Source of the DNA: Notospermus geniculatus
Lineage: Eukaryota; Nemertea; Pilidiophora; Heteronemertea; Lineidae
DNA length: 64,000 nucleotides
Reading direction: 5' to 3'
NCBI GenBank assembly: GCA_002633025.1
Contig: NMRB01000358.1
Location: forward strand, 332,921 to 396,920
The number at the start of each line of letters is the position of its first letter. The first letter of the stretch is position 1. Below the pieces are notes generated by a model. That model made no database searches and was not told the origin of the DNA. It worked only from the letters and a program-made list of their open reading frames with translations. Made by a program: the position numbers and the translations under genes. Below are positions 24,166-37,030 of this stretch, piece by piece.

Positions 24166-25020
24166 ATGTCAGAGAAAGATGGACAAAAAATGGATGTTGT
24201 CGTGGAAACCAAGACTGTCCTTAGATGGTCTTTGGGAGCCATTCAATGACTGCTTTGACTTCAATCTATAATAGATATGCTCTCTGTCATCACGTCATAT
24301 GGCCAAAGGAAGACACATTGAAAGATGATGGAACTGGATTTCGTGTCATGCAGGTTTATCACACCCAAATGCTGGTGTGGGTAGATTTGGGAAGGTGTTT
24401 GATGACTGCCATGACTACTAGAGCCCTACAACCTAGTTATGTTCTCGGCCGTCACCCCATACGGCCACCGGCCAATCAGTAGGTTGTTCCAGGAGCAATA
24501 AACTGATTGGAGTTGTTGTTAAATCAATCAGTAATAGGCATATCGACTCAAGGAACTCCACCATCCACCTGTTCTCAGGCTGAAGTACCTCATATCAGAT
24601 AGTAAAGTAATAAATCGGCGAGCAGCAGCAATTTCGATATTCTGCCCATTTGGTGTCTGCGTTAGTTGGGATCTAGACACCATAAATACAAGGCCAAGGT
24701 GGAGAGGATTCATGCTAAGTTTACCAAAGATTCTCTCTGTCAACTTGTATATGAAGTACTGCTGATGAGAGTTCTATCATGAATCAATCTTGACAAAATC
24801 TATTACCTTGGTATCATTTAAGATGGCTGTTTCTTCTGGTTAGTTTTGATAACTTATCAATTTCCTGATATTATATGAAAATTTATTTCATAAAGAATTA
24901 TGTGTTGACATTTTCTTGTAAGATTCGTTAGACATGTGGTAACAACTCAGTGATGATCAAAATAACAACCTGTTAAGTTGGTGAGGATCAGTGCTTTCTG
25001 TGAATTCTAAAAGTGATGAC

Positions 25021-25330
25021 CTGTAACTTTTGCCAACTTGACTACAATATCACTCAAGTTGGGGAAACTTCTTAGAATCTGCCAGAGATCAGTAAACGTG
25101 TGAGACAAGTATTTACTTGTGTTGATTGTGTAATTGATGAACTCGTACTGTACCTCAACAGCCTTTAACCCAGGTTCCAACAGGCAAGGAATCCTGGTGC
25201 TACAGACAGCAGTTTTTGCTTGCTGCTGATTGAGGGAGAGCAAGTCACAGGAGCAAGTTTGTTGTTGAGGAAGGCTTGAGATTCCTCTGGCGTTTGTGCT
25301 TGTAATACATTGAGGAGCAAAAATCTTGCA
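25021..25330 (-). pseudogene. Second coding-like minus-strand fragment, frame broken
   Basis: One frame reads LLLNVLQAQTPEESQAFLNN and continues to about 25170 before a stop. The adjoining frame then reads EFINYTINTSKYLSHTFTDL and continues to about 25021. The switch suggests a frameshift. It lies upstream, in minus-strand sense, of the fragments at 23263-24165 and may be part of the same decayed gene. The family is unknown. Confidence 0.28.
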
Positions 25331-26175
25331 TGCCCTGAACATTTGAGAGTGTTTCCTCAACCCGTCATCTCATTGCTGCTGTATGATGCCCGGCACATTC
25401 TTCCACTGTGGTTGTATGATTACCAGCACATTCACTATGGTGATATCCTCCCCCCCCCCCACTCTGGGTGGATGTCTTCTCTGTATCAAGCAGGTCTCTC
25501 AAAATGACTTGGTTGTTGCCAGTCAGTGCTTGTTACAGCATTTTGTCACAGATACAAAAGTAAAGTAATTTCATTAAAGTTTTTGTAAAAGCCTTAATTT
25601 TTTTCAACAAAGGTTACAGACAAGTGTAAAGCTACTGGAGCCACAAGAAAATTCAATCTACGACTTCAAGATAGTAGTATTCTATTATATTGTATTTCAA
25701 CGTTTATAAGATAATGCATATACGGTTCACATCATTGAACATTGACCAGTTTTATATGTACATCACTATACAGAAAAGTACAGCTATACCTGGAAGGTGA
25801 AGATGAAGTCAATGAGACTCCATTTTGTCGAATTCCTTGAAGTCAAGTCTTCCCCTACCATGCAAACTATGATCATTTTCAACGATATTGATCTCCAGCG
25901 AGTTCAGTTTCCCAGAATATCTCACCACCCTAAAACATAAGGCAGTATTTTTTTCTCAATGTGAAATTTTTCTTTTGTATGTTTCATGTTTGTGTACCAC
26001 TTGAAATCAGGCTATCATCATCTTCAAGTTTTCAACAGCTCTGAGCAAAGGTAGACCCGTTTCTTTGAAACTTCGCTCTAATGTGAAATTGTTCAAATTC
26101 CTCTTGTGCAGTTTTCATCCTGAAATTACTCATCACACACTCTTGTTTCTCCATTCATTCTCAGTCCATCCTTCT

Positions 26176-26453
26176 TAAAGCCCCACTGTATTGAATCTGA
26201 AAAACGCAAATCATCGCCGCGATTCTTGACGTCAGTGCACGACGTCACGACGTGTAAAATGTACTGCGCTCCATCTGAATACATTTAGAGCCCTCCCTGC
26301 AGATTTTTTCATTGTGTGCTGAAAACTAGGCCTTGATTCTCGGAAATACGCATCAGGCAGGCATTTTGGGGACCTTCACGATGCTATGAGACCTCGACCA
26401 GCATTCTCCCAACACTTTGAAAATCCAGTAAAATTCAATACTGTGGGGCTTTA
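26176..26453 (+). mobile_element. TTAA-flanked MITE (copy 1)
   Basis: The element is bounded by TTAA on both sides, with terminal inverted repeats AGCCCCACTGTATTGAAT at the left and AGCCCCACAGTATTGAAT as the right-end reverse complement. It has no ORF. A near-identical inverse copy lies at 61400-61679. TTAA target sites are the hallmark of piggyBac-type transposition, so this is likely a non-autonomous piggyBac-like element. Confidence 0.8.
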
Positions 26454-28508
26454 AAACAAGGGAATTTCCTCAAAAAATGAACTGCAAACTACCGTTACAA
26501 ACGACCAGCCCATATTCATAAAACCTAGGCTTAGTTGCCTGCTAAAGTGCCTAGTTTGTATAGGCCAATGTACACAACTCACCAGAGGACAGTCCATCAA
26601 CAACATAAGGCAAAGGCAAAACGTTTTGCCAACATGGCTGATTGAGCCATGTAGCTTTCTCCAAGTTCATGCAGCATGAAGCCACTCAGGGGCCACCAGC
26701 CTTTGGATGCCCGGTAAGAACTGGTGTTCCCTAGCATGAGCACAGCGGAGGGATCAGTTGTTTGACAGCACGTGCTCTCCCCAAGGGCAGACAGGAGAAA
26801 ACCCTGGACGCCGTGGGATGTTGTTGATCAAGGTCTTCACTTTTCACATGCTCAATATGCAAAAACAGGAAAGTGAAAAATGAAACTGGTTGAAAAGTTC
26901 TTCTAAAACTGGTAACCATTCACATACAATCTGTTGAAGTGATTGTAGTAAAAAAGTTCAACTTGTGTAAATCTGAAGATGCTAGTTCTGAAACTGATGA
27001 AAGCTTCCTCTGTCATGTCGGTTCAGTAATTGATTGATCGGTTTGTACGTGTGATCACCTGAGCTGCCATCTTTGATTTTGATCTCCTTCATGTAGGCCT
27101 ACTTTCTTTTCTTTTTTTCACTGATTGAAATGTCACTGTATCTCGTCGACACTTGCCTTCCCTATTTCGTCAACAGTGTGAATATACTGTACTCTGGAAG
27201 GTCACGTACCTCATATTGGTAATAAGTGGGAACATGGATGAGTTAGCAGCCATCTTGTCAAAATTAGGTCAACACCATGGCAATACTCTTCCAGAGTGAC
27301 AGATGATTGGTTGTCCCATCCCCAGTGGGGTAAATCCCCATGACAATGACCTCATTTTGGCAAGATGGCTGCTACCACAACTCATCTGTACTCTGAAATG
27401 TTGCACGGGCCTTGTGGTGTTTTCCTGTGTCCTGCTACAAGCAAGCTGGAAGCAACAGCCTGTGTTGACTAGGCAGCATGGATGGTGAAGTGGAGTTTCT
27501 TGAAAAACCAGCTTGAAATAGTGTTTGACTGGAATGATTTCGTTGTGGTGAGGCTATTCTCCACACTTCTGTGGAATGTGACTTGTTTCACGCGTGGCTG
27601 TTTCTAAACCCAATGTATTCAGGAGAAAAAAGACCACTCTAAATGTTGGGAAAGTACAGAGGAAATGTTTCAGAACGTGTAGATCATGGGCCAAACTGGC
27701 AAATAAACAATAATAGTTATCATCAATGTGATGCATGTCTTATATCAGGACAGATAGAGTGGTGATCGGGTTGGAGCAATTCCAGTTTCCAGTTCATGGC
27801 AAGTTCACCAAAAATTTCCATGGTTCACAGCCATACTGTTCACTCATGATTTTGGTCAGCCTGGGTTGGAATATGCCAAGATCATCACAGGTTTATCATG
27901 TTGCTTTAGCATTTTTCACTGAAATATGGTTGGTAAATGAAGATACATTTTGTCAGTCGACTTTTCGGTTTCAACACCAGGTGAAGCACAGCATTCACCC
28001 CTCACTAGAAGTGTCCAAAAAGCTGCCTATACCACTGGATATAGCCTATGAACTGGTAGTCAAAATCTGGGCAGTCTGGACATTAGTAGTGAGGGGTGCA
28101 TTCGATAACCAACAACTTCTATGCTTTGGATCTATTTAGTACGGGTATTTGTATAAAAAACTTGCATCTGGCTTCACTGTAAGGTCAAATACAGGATTCG
28201 ACATTCTCGGTAATGTATAGCAAGGCTAACAATGCATAGCTTTGAATGTCAGACTCCACATGTGTTGTTTTAATCCTACCTGCTTCATCATGCTTTCCTT
28301 TGTAACTTATCATTAGTATACTGGGTGTTCCAATAAATGGAAAGGATCTACATGTAAGCCTATTTGTTGCTGTACTATAATGTGTCTCTGTATTTTTTGA
28401 GTCGACAGTCACAAGGTCAGAAAGCATTGAACTGATCATTGTTGACATAACTACTGTTGTGGCGTTTCTATGAAAAAAGATACCAATAAGTGAAAAAAGG
28501 GAATGAAA
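26454..28508. other. No recognised gene
   Basis: It holds short ORFs only. The longest is 134 codons at 27735-28139 (+), and I do not recognise it. It lacks convincing splice or promoter context. Confidence 0.35.
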
Positions 28509-28575
28509 CCAACTTGGTGGCACAGCGGAAACAGCGACATCTGTCACCAGTTGAAGTCATGGGTTTGATTGCTGA
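28509..28575 (+). repeat. tRNA-derived SINE fragment
   Basis: It has an A-box-like TTGGTGGCACAGCGG and a B-box-like GGGTTTGATTGC. It is degraded. Confidence 0.35.
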
Positions 28576-29408
28576 TTGCACCCATTCTGTACCGGTCAGA
28601 CATGAAAGAGGTACAGGCTCTCTTCAACAATTTTTTGGGCCTACTTTCACTAAAACTCAACCAATATAATCTTTTTAGCAAAAACATGTACGTTTCAGGT
28701 TGTTGGTTCAAAACTCACTTCCATTTCAGGCAATGAATTTGAGATATTCCCTGACTAAGCACATGAAATACGGTTAAGATTTAAAGGTTAATAACTTAAA
28801 CACGGTTCAACTTTATGGGTTAACAATAAACCATGATGGAAGAAGACTCTAAACCATCATGGCAGTTTATTTAAAATTAGCATGAACCAGGCTACTAATG
28901 AACTCTCTGTTTTTCTCCACTTGCTAAAGGTAGACTCCTGTCCAAAGAAACTGAATTTCAAGCATTACCTGACTTTGAAAAAAAAATGGGAAGTTTAAGA
29001 TTCATTGGAGCTAAATTTACCAGAAGTATGTTACCTGTATTTTACATGCATTTTGTTACTGGATGCACGCGAAGTTTTATTCTGCTTGTCCTGAAATGGA
29101 GTGGGTTCTTGACTTCAATCAGTTCAGCTAGATTTTCTGTAGAATTATGTGCACAAAATGTATTGGCATTACTGTTAAATTAAAGGTGAACTTTGCTTTA
29201 TTCACTTGTCACTGTTCCTGCACCTGATTCCGACTGAGTCCTGTCAAAACAACATGAAATGGAAGAAAGCTGCTGAAGCCTTCTGATTGACAATTAGTGA
29301 GGAATTCTCCAGGCAGGTAGAATCACCTTCTCAGAGCTGAGTAGCCTTTTCCTCTCTTTATTTCACTACCAGTTTGTTTGTTGTGAAATTACCCTGTCAG
29401 ATTGATTG

Positions 29409-30025
29409 GGTGGTATCTGCTGCTACAAGGATTGTAAGCCATGGTCAAAGTGGTGTATCTGTTGCCACAAGAAGGATTGTAAGCCATGGTCAAAGTGGTG
29501 TATCTGCCTCTACCAGAAGGATTGTAAGCCATGGTCAAAGTGGTGTATCTGCCTCTACCAGGATTGTAAGCCATGGTCAAAGTGGTGAATCTGCTGCCAC
29601 AAGGATTGTAAGCCGCGGTCCAAGTGGTGTATCTGCTGCTCTACAAGGATTGTGAGCCATGGTCAAAGTGGTGAATCTGCTGCTACAAGGATTGTAACCT
29701 ATGGTAAAGGTGGTGTATCTGCTGCTACAAGGATTGTAAGCCATGGTCAAAGTGGTGAATCTGCTGCTACAAGGATTGTAAGCCATGGTCAAAGTGGTGA
29801 GTCTGCTGCCACAAGGATTGTAACCTATGGGAAAGGTGGTGTATCTGCTGCTACAAGGATTGTAAGCCATGGTCAAAGTGGTGTATCTGCTGCTACAAGG
29901 AAGCCATGGTCAAAGTGGTGAATCTGCTGCCACAAGGATTGTAACCTATGGTAAAGGTGGTGTACCTGCTGCTACAAGGATTGTAAGCCACGGTTTAACT
30001 GCTGCTACAAGGATTGTAACCTATA
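29409..30025 (+). repeat. 42-bp minisatellite, first block (about 14 units)
   Basis: The unit contains GGATTGTAAGCCATGGTCAA and GTGGTGTATCTGCTGCTACA, 42 bases in all. Because 42 is divisible by three, several frames stay open on both strands: a 14-residue IVSHGQSGVSAATR repeat on the plus strand and a Met-Ala-Tyr-Asn-Pro-containing repeat on the minus strand. Small length variants shift the frame, so coding is unlikely. Confidence 0.9.
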
Positions 30026-30052
30026 TGGTAATGAAATGGCCAGGGCCATTGT

Positions 30053-30962
30053 GCTCACCTCTGTGACAGAGTATGAAGTGTGAGTAGCCTGGTGATACAC
30101 TGAATGGTGAAGGATTAGTGCAGGAACATCGTAACATTTACTACCGATGAGATATGGCCAAAGTCAATTTTTCAAGATGGCCGCCTGGCAGCCATGTTGA
30201 AGTCCAATCGAACCGAAATTTGGCATAAATAAGTAGACAGTACCAAGACACATATTTAGGCACGGTTAAGGCATCCTAGCTACCACTATTTATGAGGTGT
30301 GGGTCGAAGTCCATTTTTCAAGATGGCTCCCTGGCGGCCATATTTGACGTCGAATCTGCCTGAAATTTACCATATATTTATATGGTACCTAGATACATAT
30401 TTTGACAACGTTAAAACATCCTACCTACTCCTATTTATAAAATGTGGGTCAAAGTCCATTTTTCAAGATGGCTTCCTGGCGGCCATATTTGAAGTCCGAT
30501 CGGGTTGAAATTTGGTGCATTCGTGCAGGGTGCCTAGATATATCTTCACACCAAATCACAACACTCTATGTCAAATAGCAATGAAATGTGCCACCAAACA
30601 GTGAATTTTGAACTTTGACCTCTGTGACCTTGAAAAGTAGGTCAAATCAAAAACCCGGGATTTATGTGATGTAGTCTCATCAGAGGAACCCACCATAAAA
30701 GTTTCGTGGTTCTGGCTAACAGCGTTCAGGAGATATGGCCGAAAGAAGGTTTTCACAAAGCGCCCCCTACAGGCCAGAGTGTACAAGCAGCAGCGCCAAG
30801 TTTCGGTCCAGAGATAGTTTTTACCATAGGGTACCTGTACACCAAATTTCAAGTCTGTAACCCAAGCGGTTTAGAAACGTGCCACCCCTGTTAACGACGA
30901 CGACGACGACGGACGACGACGGACGACACACCATGGGAGAAGCTCACCTCACAGAGGTGAGC
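30053..30962. mobile_element. Repeat element inserted in the 42-bp minisatellite
   Basis: It is bounded by GCTCACCTCTGTG at the left and its inverse CACAGAGGTGAGC at the right. Inside are three direct modules about 145 bases apart, at about 30150, 30295 and 30440, sharing TTTTTCAAGATGGC and GGCGGCCATATTTGA. Near the right end is a GACGACGACG-rich simple repeat. It has no coding capacity. The 42-bp array resumes straight after it, which shows it is an insertion. Confidence 0.75.
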
Positions 30963-30966
30963 TAAA

Positions 30967-31228
30967 AAGTGGTGTATCTGCTGCTACAAGGATTGTAAGC
31001 CATGGTCAAAGTGGTGTATCTGCTGCTACAAGGATTGTGAGCCATGGTCAAAGTGGTGTATCTGCTGCTACAAAGATTGTAAGCCATGGTCAAAGTGGTG
31101 TACCTGCTGCTACAAGGATTGTAAGCCAAGGTTTAACTGCTGCTACAAGGATTGTAAGCCATGGTCAAAGTGGTGTATCTGTTGCTACCAGCAGGATTGT
31201 AAGCCATGGTCAAAGTGGATTTGCTGGC
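30967..31228 (+). repeat. 42-bp minisatellite, second block (about 6 units)
   Basis: It has the same unit and orientation as the block at 29409-30025. The two were one array before the intervening element inserted. Confidence 0.9.
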
Positions 31229-32183
31229 ACAAGACATATTCTGCCCGTATTGCATTACAAGTCACCTGAGGTGGTGGGGTGGTTAGTTCTCTTTCAGTTC
31301 CGTGTTCTCTTCGACACATTATCATTGCACTGACTGTACTGCCGGTATGGAGTGATAGAAAGTTCCCTGTTTCGACAAAGTATCACAATATCTTTGAGCA
31401 CTAGTAGTCTTGTTTAGTGGAGCCAAGTCCTTTGATGAGTAATTCATGCTATGAGTCGCATACATTGTATTCTCTTGGAGACTGTGCGTGAATCATCCTC
31501 GGCTACTTCAGTGACCTGGGGACTAATGCAAGATGCAAAAAATTTCCACCTTTATCAATGAGAGTACTATTATGATTCTGCTCCAAGTTGATTTTGATGT
31601 GGTTTGTTAAAAGACTCATTGCTGCGGCTGTTTTCATTATGCAAGGTCCATTTCAGAAGATCTAGCATCGTCTAACCTATCCACAAGATGACACATAGTA
31701 CTGTTACAGCTGACTGCATTCAGCATCAGTCAGGCACGACATTGCATTGTGCATTAACTGCTTTTATTGAAATTCAACTTCGAAATTGACATGTCTTAAG
31801 AGACGTGCAGAATAAACTTGTTGATGACTGTCTATTGACTTTGGCACAAGCAGGTTACACAGAAAGCATGACTACATCTCTTTTCCCAAAACTCTTCTCT
31901 ACCCTTCTAAAAACACCCTACAGGGTTTTTGTAGGTAGAATGTACACACGGGTTGTTTTTCTTAAAACATCCGAAGCAAATACATCTAGTATTAAGCTAA
32001 GGGCAGGTGTTAATTGTATGGGTTCTTGCCTATTGTAATCATCCAATGGAGAACATGTAGCAGAATCTTAAGTGAGGTTCCCAGAGAAAGTAACGTTGTT
32101 GAAGCTTCTCTTTCAAAACATGTTGAGTCACGAGGACAGATCTATCTTCTTTTCTCAACCTTGATTCTTTACAGTATGGACTT
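31229..32183. other. No recognised gene
   Basis: Non-coding by inspection. The ORF at 31805-32038 (+) has no recognisable family. Confidence 0.35.
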
Positions 32184-32277
32184 CATCCTCCCACAGCAGG
32201 GGTTTTTACCTCGCTCCTCTTCATCCACTTAGAAGTGCATGAAGAGGAGCGAGACCAAACCCTGCTATGGGAGGATG
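32184..32277. mobile_element. Short palindromic element, CATCCTCCCA family, copy 1
   Basis: The ends CATCCTCCCACAGCAGGG and CCCTGCTATGGGAGGATG are inverted. The inner stems are GCTCCTCTTCATCCACTT and its near-complement. A related copy lies at 53032-53140. Confidence 0.7.
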
Positions 32278-35200
32278 GTTGACTTGGCTGAGAAACCAAA
32301 GGTACGGTACGTGTGTACCTCTTAAACAGGTAAGAAGGAAGTTTTATACGAAAAGAAACTTTGTTGGATATCCCGAAATGAATCTCCTCGCATGAACTGT
32401 AGTCTTCATGCTATTGTTAATTTCAGATGCAATTAGCATTACTTTATAATCATTCTCTTCTCCATTACAACCCACCACATGTGAAAGATAAACTGATATT
32501 GCAATGCTGTAAGGTAGAGTAGCAAGTACAATAGCTGCTGTAGCTATTGTTGTTCATTAATTAAAGGTAAAATACAATGAAATATGTGACCCAACTCTGA
32601 TCTCGCAAAAGTAGGCGCATGTCACAGGTGGTCATCATGGTCACCAGTTTACTCAACTATTATCACTGCTGTCCACTACTATTGTCAACCTGCAGAGACA
32701 TACATTTCAGCTATTGTGTTGTAAGGCTGTTAACCCTTTCCTCGGTTGCGACATGTGCCTACTTTTGCGAGATCGGGTCACACATTTAGATATCGTTAAG
32801 GGTTGAAATGTTGTTATACTTTCTCCCTGGAAAAGCTGTAGTATTATTTTGATGAGACAATTTATCCCCATTCGCACACATGATGACACCCACTTTCAGC
32901 CCGCTTGGTCACATGATGTAATGCTCACGCTCTAATTATAGTTCTCTGACTCTGCAAAACCTGGATTCTAATTTGATTCTTTCATCCCTCGCTTGAAAAT
33001 TGGAAGATCTCTGACCCCACACAACATAAAAAGCGTGGCTTGTAATTCCTAGTTCAATCGCAGTTTGACGAGACTACATAGTTCCTAGCATACCTGCTTC
33101 AGTATATCGCTCAAATCACACATTTCTTGGAAGGCGGGTCACTTGATAATACCACCGCAATCCACTATCTACCATCTATACATGACTCGGCGTAATTCCT
33201 TTTTTTCTTTCATACAAAGATGCTTAGTGTACTAACTTGTAAATACACTTCGACATATGTACAGACGAATTAAAAAGAATCGAATTTTTAAAGCCTTTTC
33301 CGTTGTAATCTCAACCCAGATTCAGCATCTGTTCGAGTCTTGGATTACTTTTCTGTGCAAACTTCATCTGGTCATTTTTTTCCGTTTCAGGGGGCTCATG
33401 CTGTGCGGAGCTTATGTACTTGTCATTCGAAGCAATTTAAAGACGTGTTGTACGATAATAAAAAGTTTTGTAGAGTTCCAACTTTTTCAACTTGTATATG
33501 CGATTTGTTTGTTTTGTTTAATGTGAAGCTTCCCACCTAACTACCACCCTGATACTGTGGCAGTTATCAAACCGTACATAAAGTTCTTTTGGCTGTAACC
33601 GTGTGCAACTTCTAAGTTTCTATAGGAGGAAGGTCCTTTGCATTAGATTCTTATTGAGGAATCTGTGTAAAAAACGTAAAACCGTCTTCCACGAGATTTT
33701 CACGATCATTAAGCAAAGTTAAGTGATGATGAAATAACTATATTCAGACCAGCCCTCATAGTGATTCTGTTTCCATCTGAACCAATCCACTCCCGAGGGA
33801 TGCTATTTTCTCCCGATAATAACAGTTATCCTCCGCAATGATGTGAGAACATTTTACACCATCCCCGATTTCTTGTCGATTTCTTCGGCAGCCTCGTATC
33901 TCGGGAATCCCCGGGGAGACCTTCCCAATGAAAGATCGCATGAGTTCAAACTTTCCGATTCCATTAACAGTTACAAACAGCAATCTTATGGTCATTTCCT
34001 TCGTTTGATGTTGTGAGATACGACGTGATAATACTCACGAGGATTTTGTAATGAATATTCTGATTGGTTAAATTTCGGCATGCCCAGATGCATGATGTCG
34101 CGTCCATTCTTACAATGGCGCAATTCTCCTATGATAAAATTCACTGATTTCTATCTGATCATCCAGGAAGGAGTGTTGATCAATCCCATTTAAGTTTTCA
34201 ATGCTTGCAAAATGGATGTGTGCATTATCATAGCAATATTGCAGATGTGCTGATCTCCAGGTTTGTATGGATGTATCCAGCCATTGATATGTTGAAATAA
34301 GATTGGTAGTGTGTTGAGCAGTTTGGTTGCTATAGATTCTCGGATACGTGAGTCCATGCACGGTTGAAAAACTGTCAAAAATCAAGCGCGGAAGATTTAT
34401 GCTGATGTTACTAAAATTAATGTGACAGAGCAATAATATTTGCTGGTACATGACGTCATGAAGTGGTTGACAATGTGTCCCTCCAGTTGTTTTGACAAAA
34501 AATGTGGGCTTGCTCACACACTAACAAGGAAGTTTAACCTCTTTATATTGTATTTGCAATTCATAATGTTTATATTGGCCATAAATTGTTGTTTTTTCGT
34601 GGAAATCTTGGACATCGCCGCCACCAGAAATGGTGTTCTGTATATCTTGAATACACAGCTGGCAAAAACTGAAACAGGTCAAAATATCCTGATTCATCCA
34701 GAAAGTATGTGATGATAAGGTGGTAATGTTGAAGTGGACGAGTCAGCACCGTGGTTTGTGAAATTTTGCTGATGTGGTAAAGGCATTGACAAATTGATGC
34801 ACTGAATAAGCCAATGGCGAGAAGGAAGTGACAGGTTTAGCCAGCGTTCAAGCATGGAGAGTTATGCGGAAGATACATCAATTGGAAGAAAGATGTGGCA
34901 CGGCTAAACATTCTTATAATAAATCAGTGATTTCTTCTGGTAGTGCTTCCTAATACTAGGCATCATCTAAAAGGAATGTGTGGATGACAGTCCCACCCCT
35001 GTCCATCTCCGCTCAGCTCAGCGCTGAATGAACGAATCTTTTGAGTAATCGTGAGCACTTTTCTTCCTCCACTCGGCGACTTCTGTTTATTACTATAAAT
35101 TTTGAAAAATGTGAAGATTTGTAGGTTTTAGTCGACATCAGATTCCTACGATTTCAAGAATCCTGATAATAATAATATTTACTTTTCGATCCCGCGTGGA

Positions 35201-36816
35201 ACGTTCCCATGTTCCTGATGTTCGTGTGGAGTGTGATGCTGTTGAAAACAAAGAAGGTTTTCTCTGAAAATATTCAGGTAGACTCGTGAATGGAGATTTC
35301 AAGTCCTGTAGAAAGTTAGCCACTGGCATGATGCACTTGTATCACTAAGAACTGTAGCAGTGCATTCATTTCTGGGCTTTTTCAATCTCGGTAAATCACC
35401 AGAAGTGGATCAAAAAGGTTGGACAAGCACTGGCAGGACAAACTAGACCCATGCATTTGACACTTTTGTGCATCATCAACATCGAATGTCCATGACTTTC
35501 ACTGTGTCAGAAGGCAATTTACCGATTCAATTCTTTAAAATGGTGGTGCCTGCATGGCGCATCTTTAATATGAAAACACATGATGATTTCTTTTTCGATG
35601 TTCTGGAGGTTCAATCAGAAGACTCTGGTTTCATGACTTGGATCATGTGATATAAAACAACAAAACATGCAGGTGCCGAGGTGATGATGCCAAAACTTAA
35701 CCCTTTGTCTCCACGAATCTACCGTACCTTTCTCACAATCAAACCCTGGATTTCGAGCGGACTCTACACCATCTGGAAAGTTGTTTCTTCAGAGAAAACT
35801 AGGACAAGGACATAAGGATCACCAGCATGGTTTCAATGAGGCATACTACTTTTGGCCCGGGTGATAATTATAGGGGACATGATGGTATGGTTGTCTTCCA
35901 TTTAGGGACCCTGGGGGAGATTATGTCCTCTCATTATCTGTCCGTTTATGTTCAATGCAATCGACTGGAAATAAGCAATGATTTTGACCCTTTCTGGGTG
36001 GCTCACCAAATTTTGATGTGATTTTCAAAGGTCTGCTCTAACCTTCTTGTGTAAGGACAATGCCATCAATAGACAAAAATTGACAAAAACGACAAGATCT
36101 GTGCAATTCTGCCAAAATCTCAACCATAACCTCGGTCCGAAATTGAATGACGTGTAGCAGACAACCCCATGACAGTGACTTTGAAGATGTTCCGTCAGAG
36201 TCGAACATAGCTGAATCATGGATTGCAGTTTCAGATCATGGTTCTGGTTGAGATTTTGGCAGAAGTGCACAGATCTGTGAATCGTTTATTATGAATCCAG
36301 AAATACTTCTTAAAGGATCTGACTGAATGTGGAAAGGTTGGAATTGGATGAGGATACCGTAACACCTTGCTTGTCCTGACTGGGGAATGTGCCTTGATGG
36401 ATGGAAGCATTGCCAAGGTCAAACGAGCCATGTGGATCTTCCCCTCTAAATTAGTCAATACCCAATCAGTTTCAGAACTCCTCATAAAGTAGCCACAAAA
36501 CCAGTTGTAATTTGACGCCGGTAGCAAAAAGCAATGCATCAACACTTCAAAAGGTAGGAGAGGTCCTGTTGAAAGCTGCTGCATTAAATGAACCACACCA
36601 GGGAAATCTTTCCTCTTGTTAATGCAAAAAGATACATTGACCATATGGTTTCTTTTTGAATTGAAAGGGGGATGCAAATGGATGGCAGTGAAGACGAACT
36701 CCCTTGTTAGTTTATAATGGAAGTTGGTTTTATTGCAATGAAATGTTGCTATGAGAAAGTGATGCTGTCCCTTCTGTCTGTAGTTGCTGAGGGAATGATG
36801 CACTCAAATCTATGAA
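32278..36816. other. 4.5 kb with no confident gene
   Basis: The longest ORF is 190 codons at 36231-36803 (-). It has a non-repetitive composition, but I recognise no family or splice context. The remainder holds short ORFs only. Confidence 0.3.
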
Positions 36817-37030
36817 AGTCTGACAACTTATCTTCTTTGTTCTGTGTGGATAGGTCAGAAACTCCTGAGGAAGCCAAGGTATGGCTCAAGCTGATCACAC
36901 CCAGTGCAGGTGACCAAAAACAAAGTCTGACAACTTATCTTCTTTGGTCTGTGTGGATAGGTCAGAAACTCCTGAGGAAGCCAAGGTATGGCTCAAGTAG
37001 ATCACACCCAGTGCAGATGACCAAAAACAA
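36817..37030 (+). repeat. 107-bp tandem duplication
   Basis: Bases 36817-36923 are repeated at 36924-37030 with three or so substitutions. Each copy contains GTCAGAAACTCCTGAGGAAG. No N is nearby, so it appears genuine. Confidence 0.85.

Noticed and set aside
29374-29921. Repeat-containing protein genes (plus and minus frames)
   Set aside because: Frames arise from a 42-base minisatellite divisible by three and break wherever the unit length varies.
29409-31228. CRISPR-like array
   Set aside because: Units are contiguous tandem repeats without unique spacers, in an animal genome.
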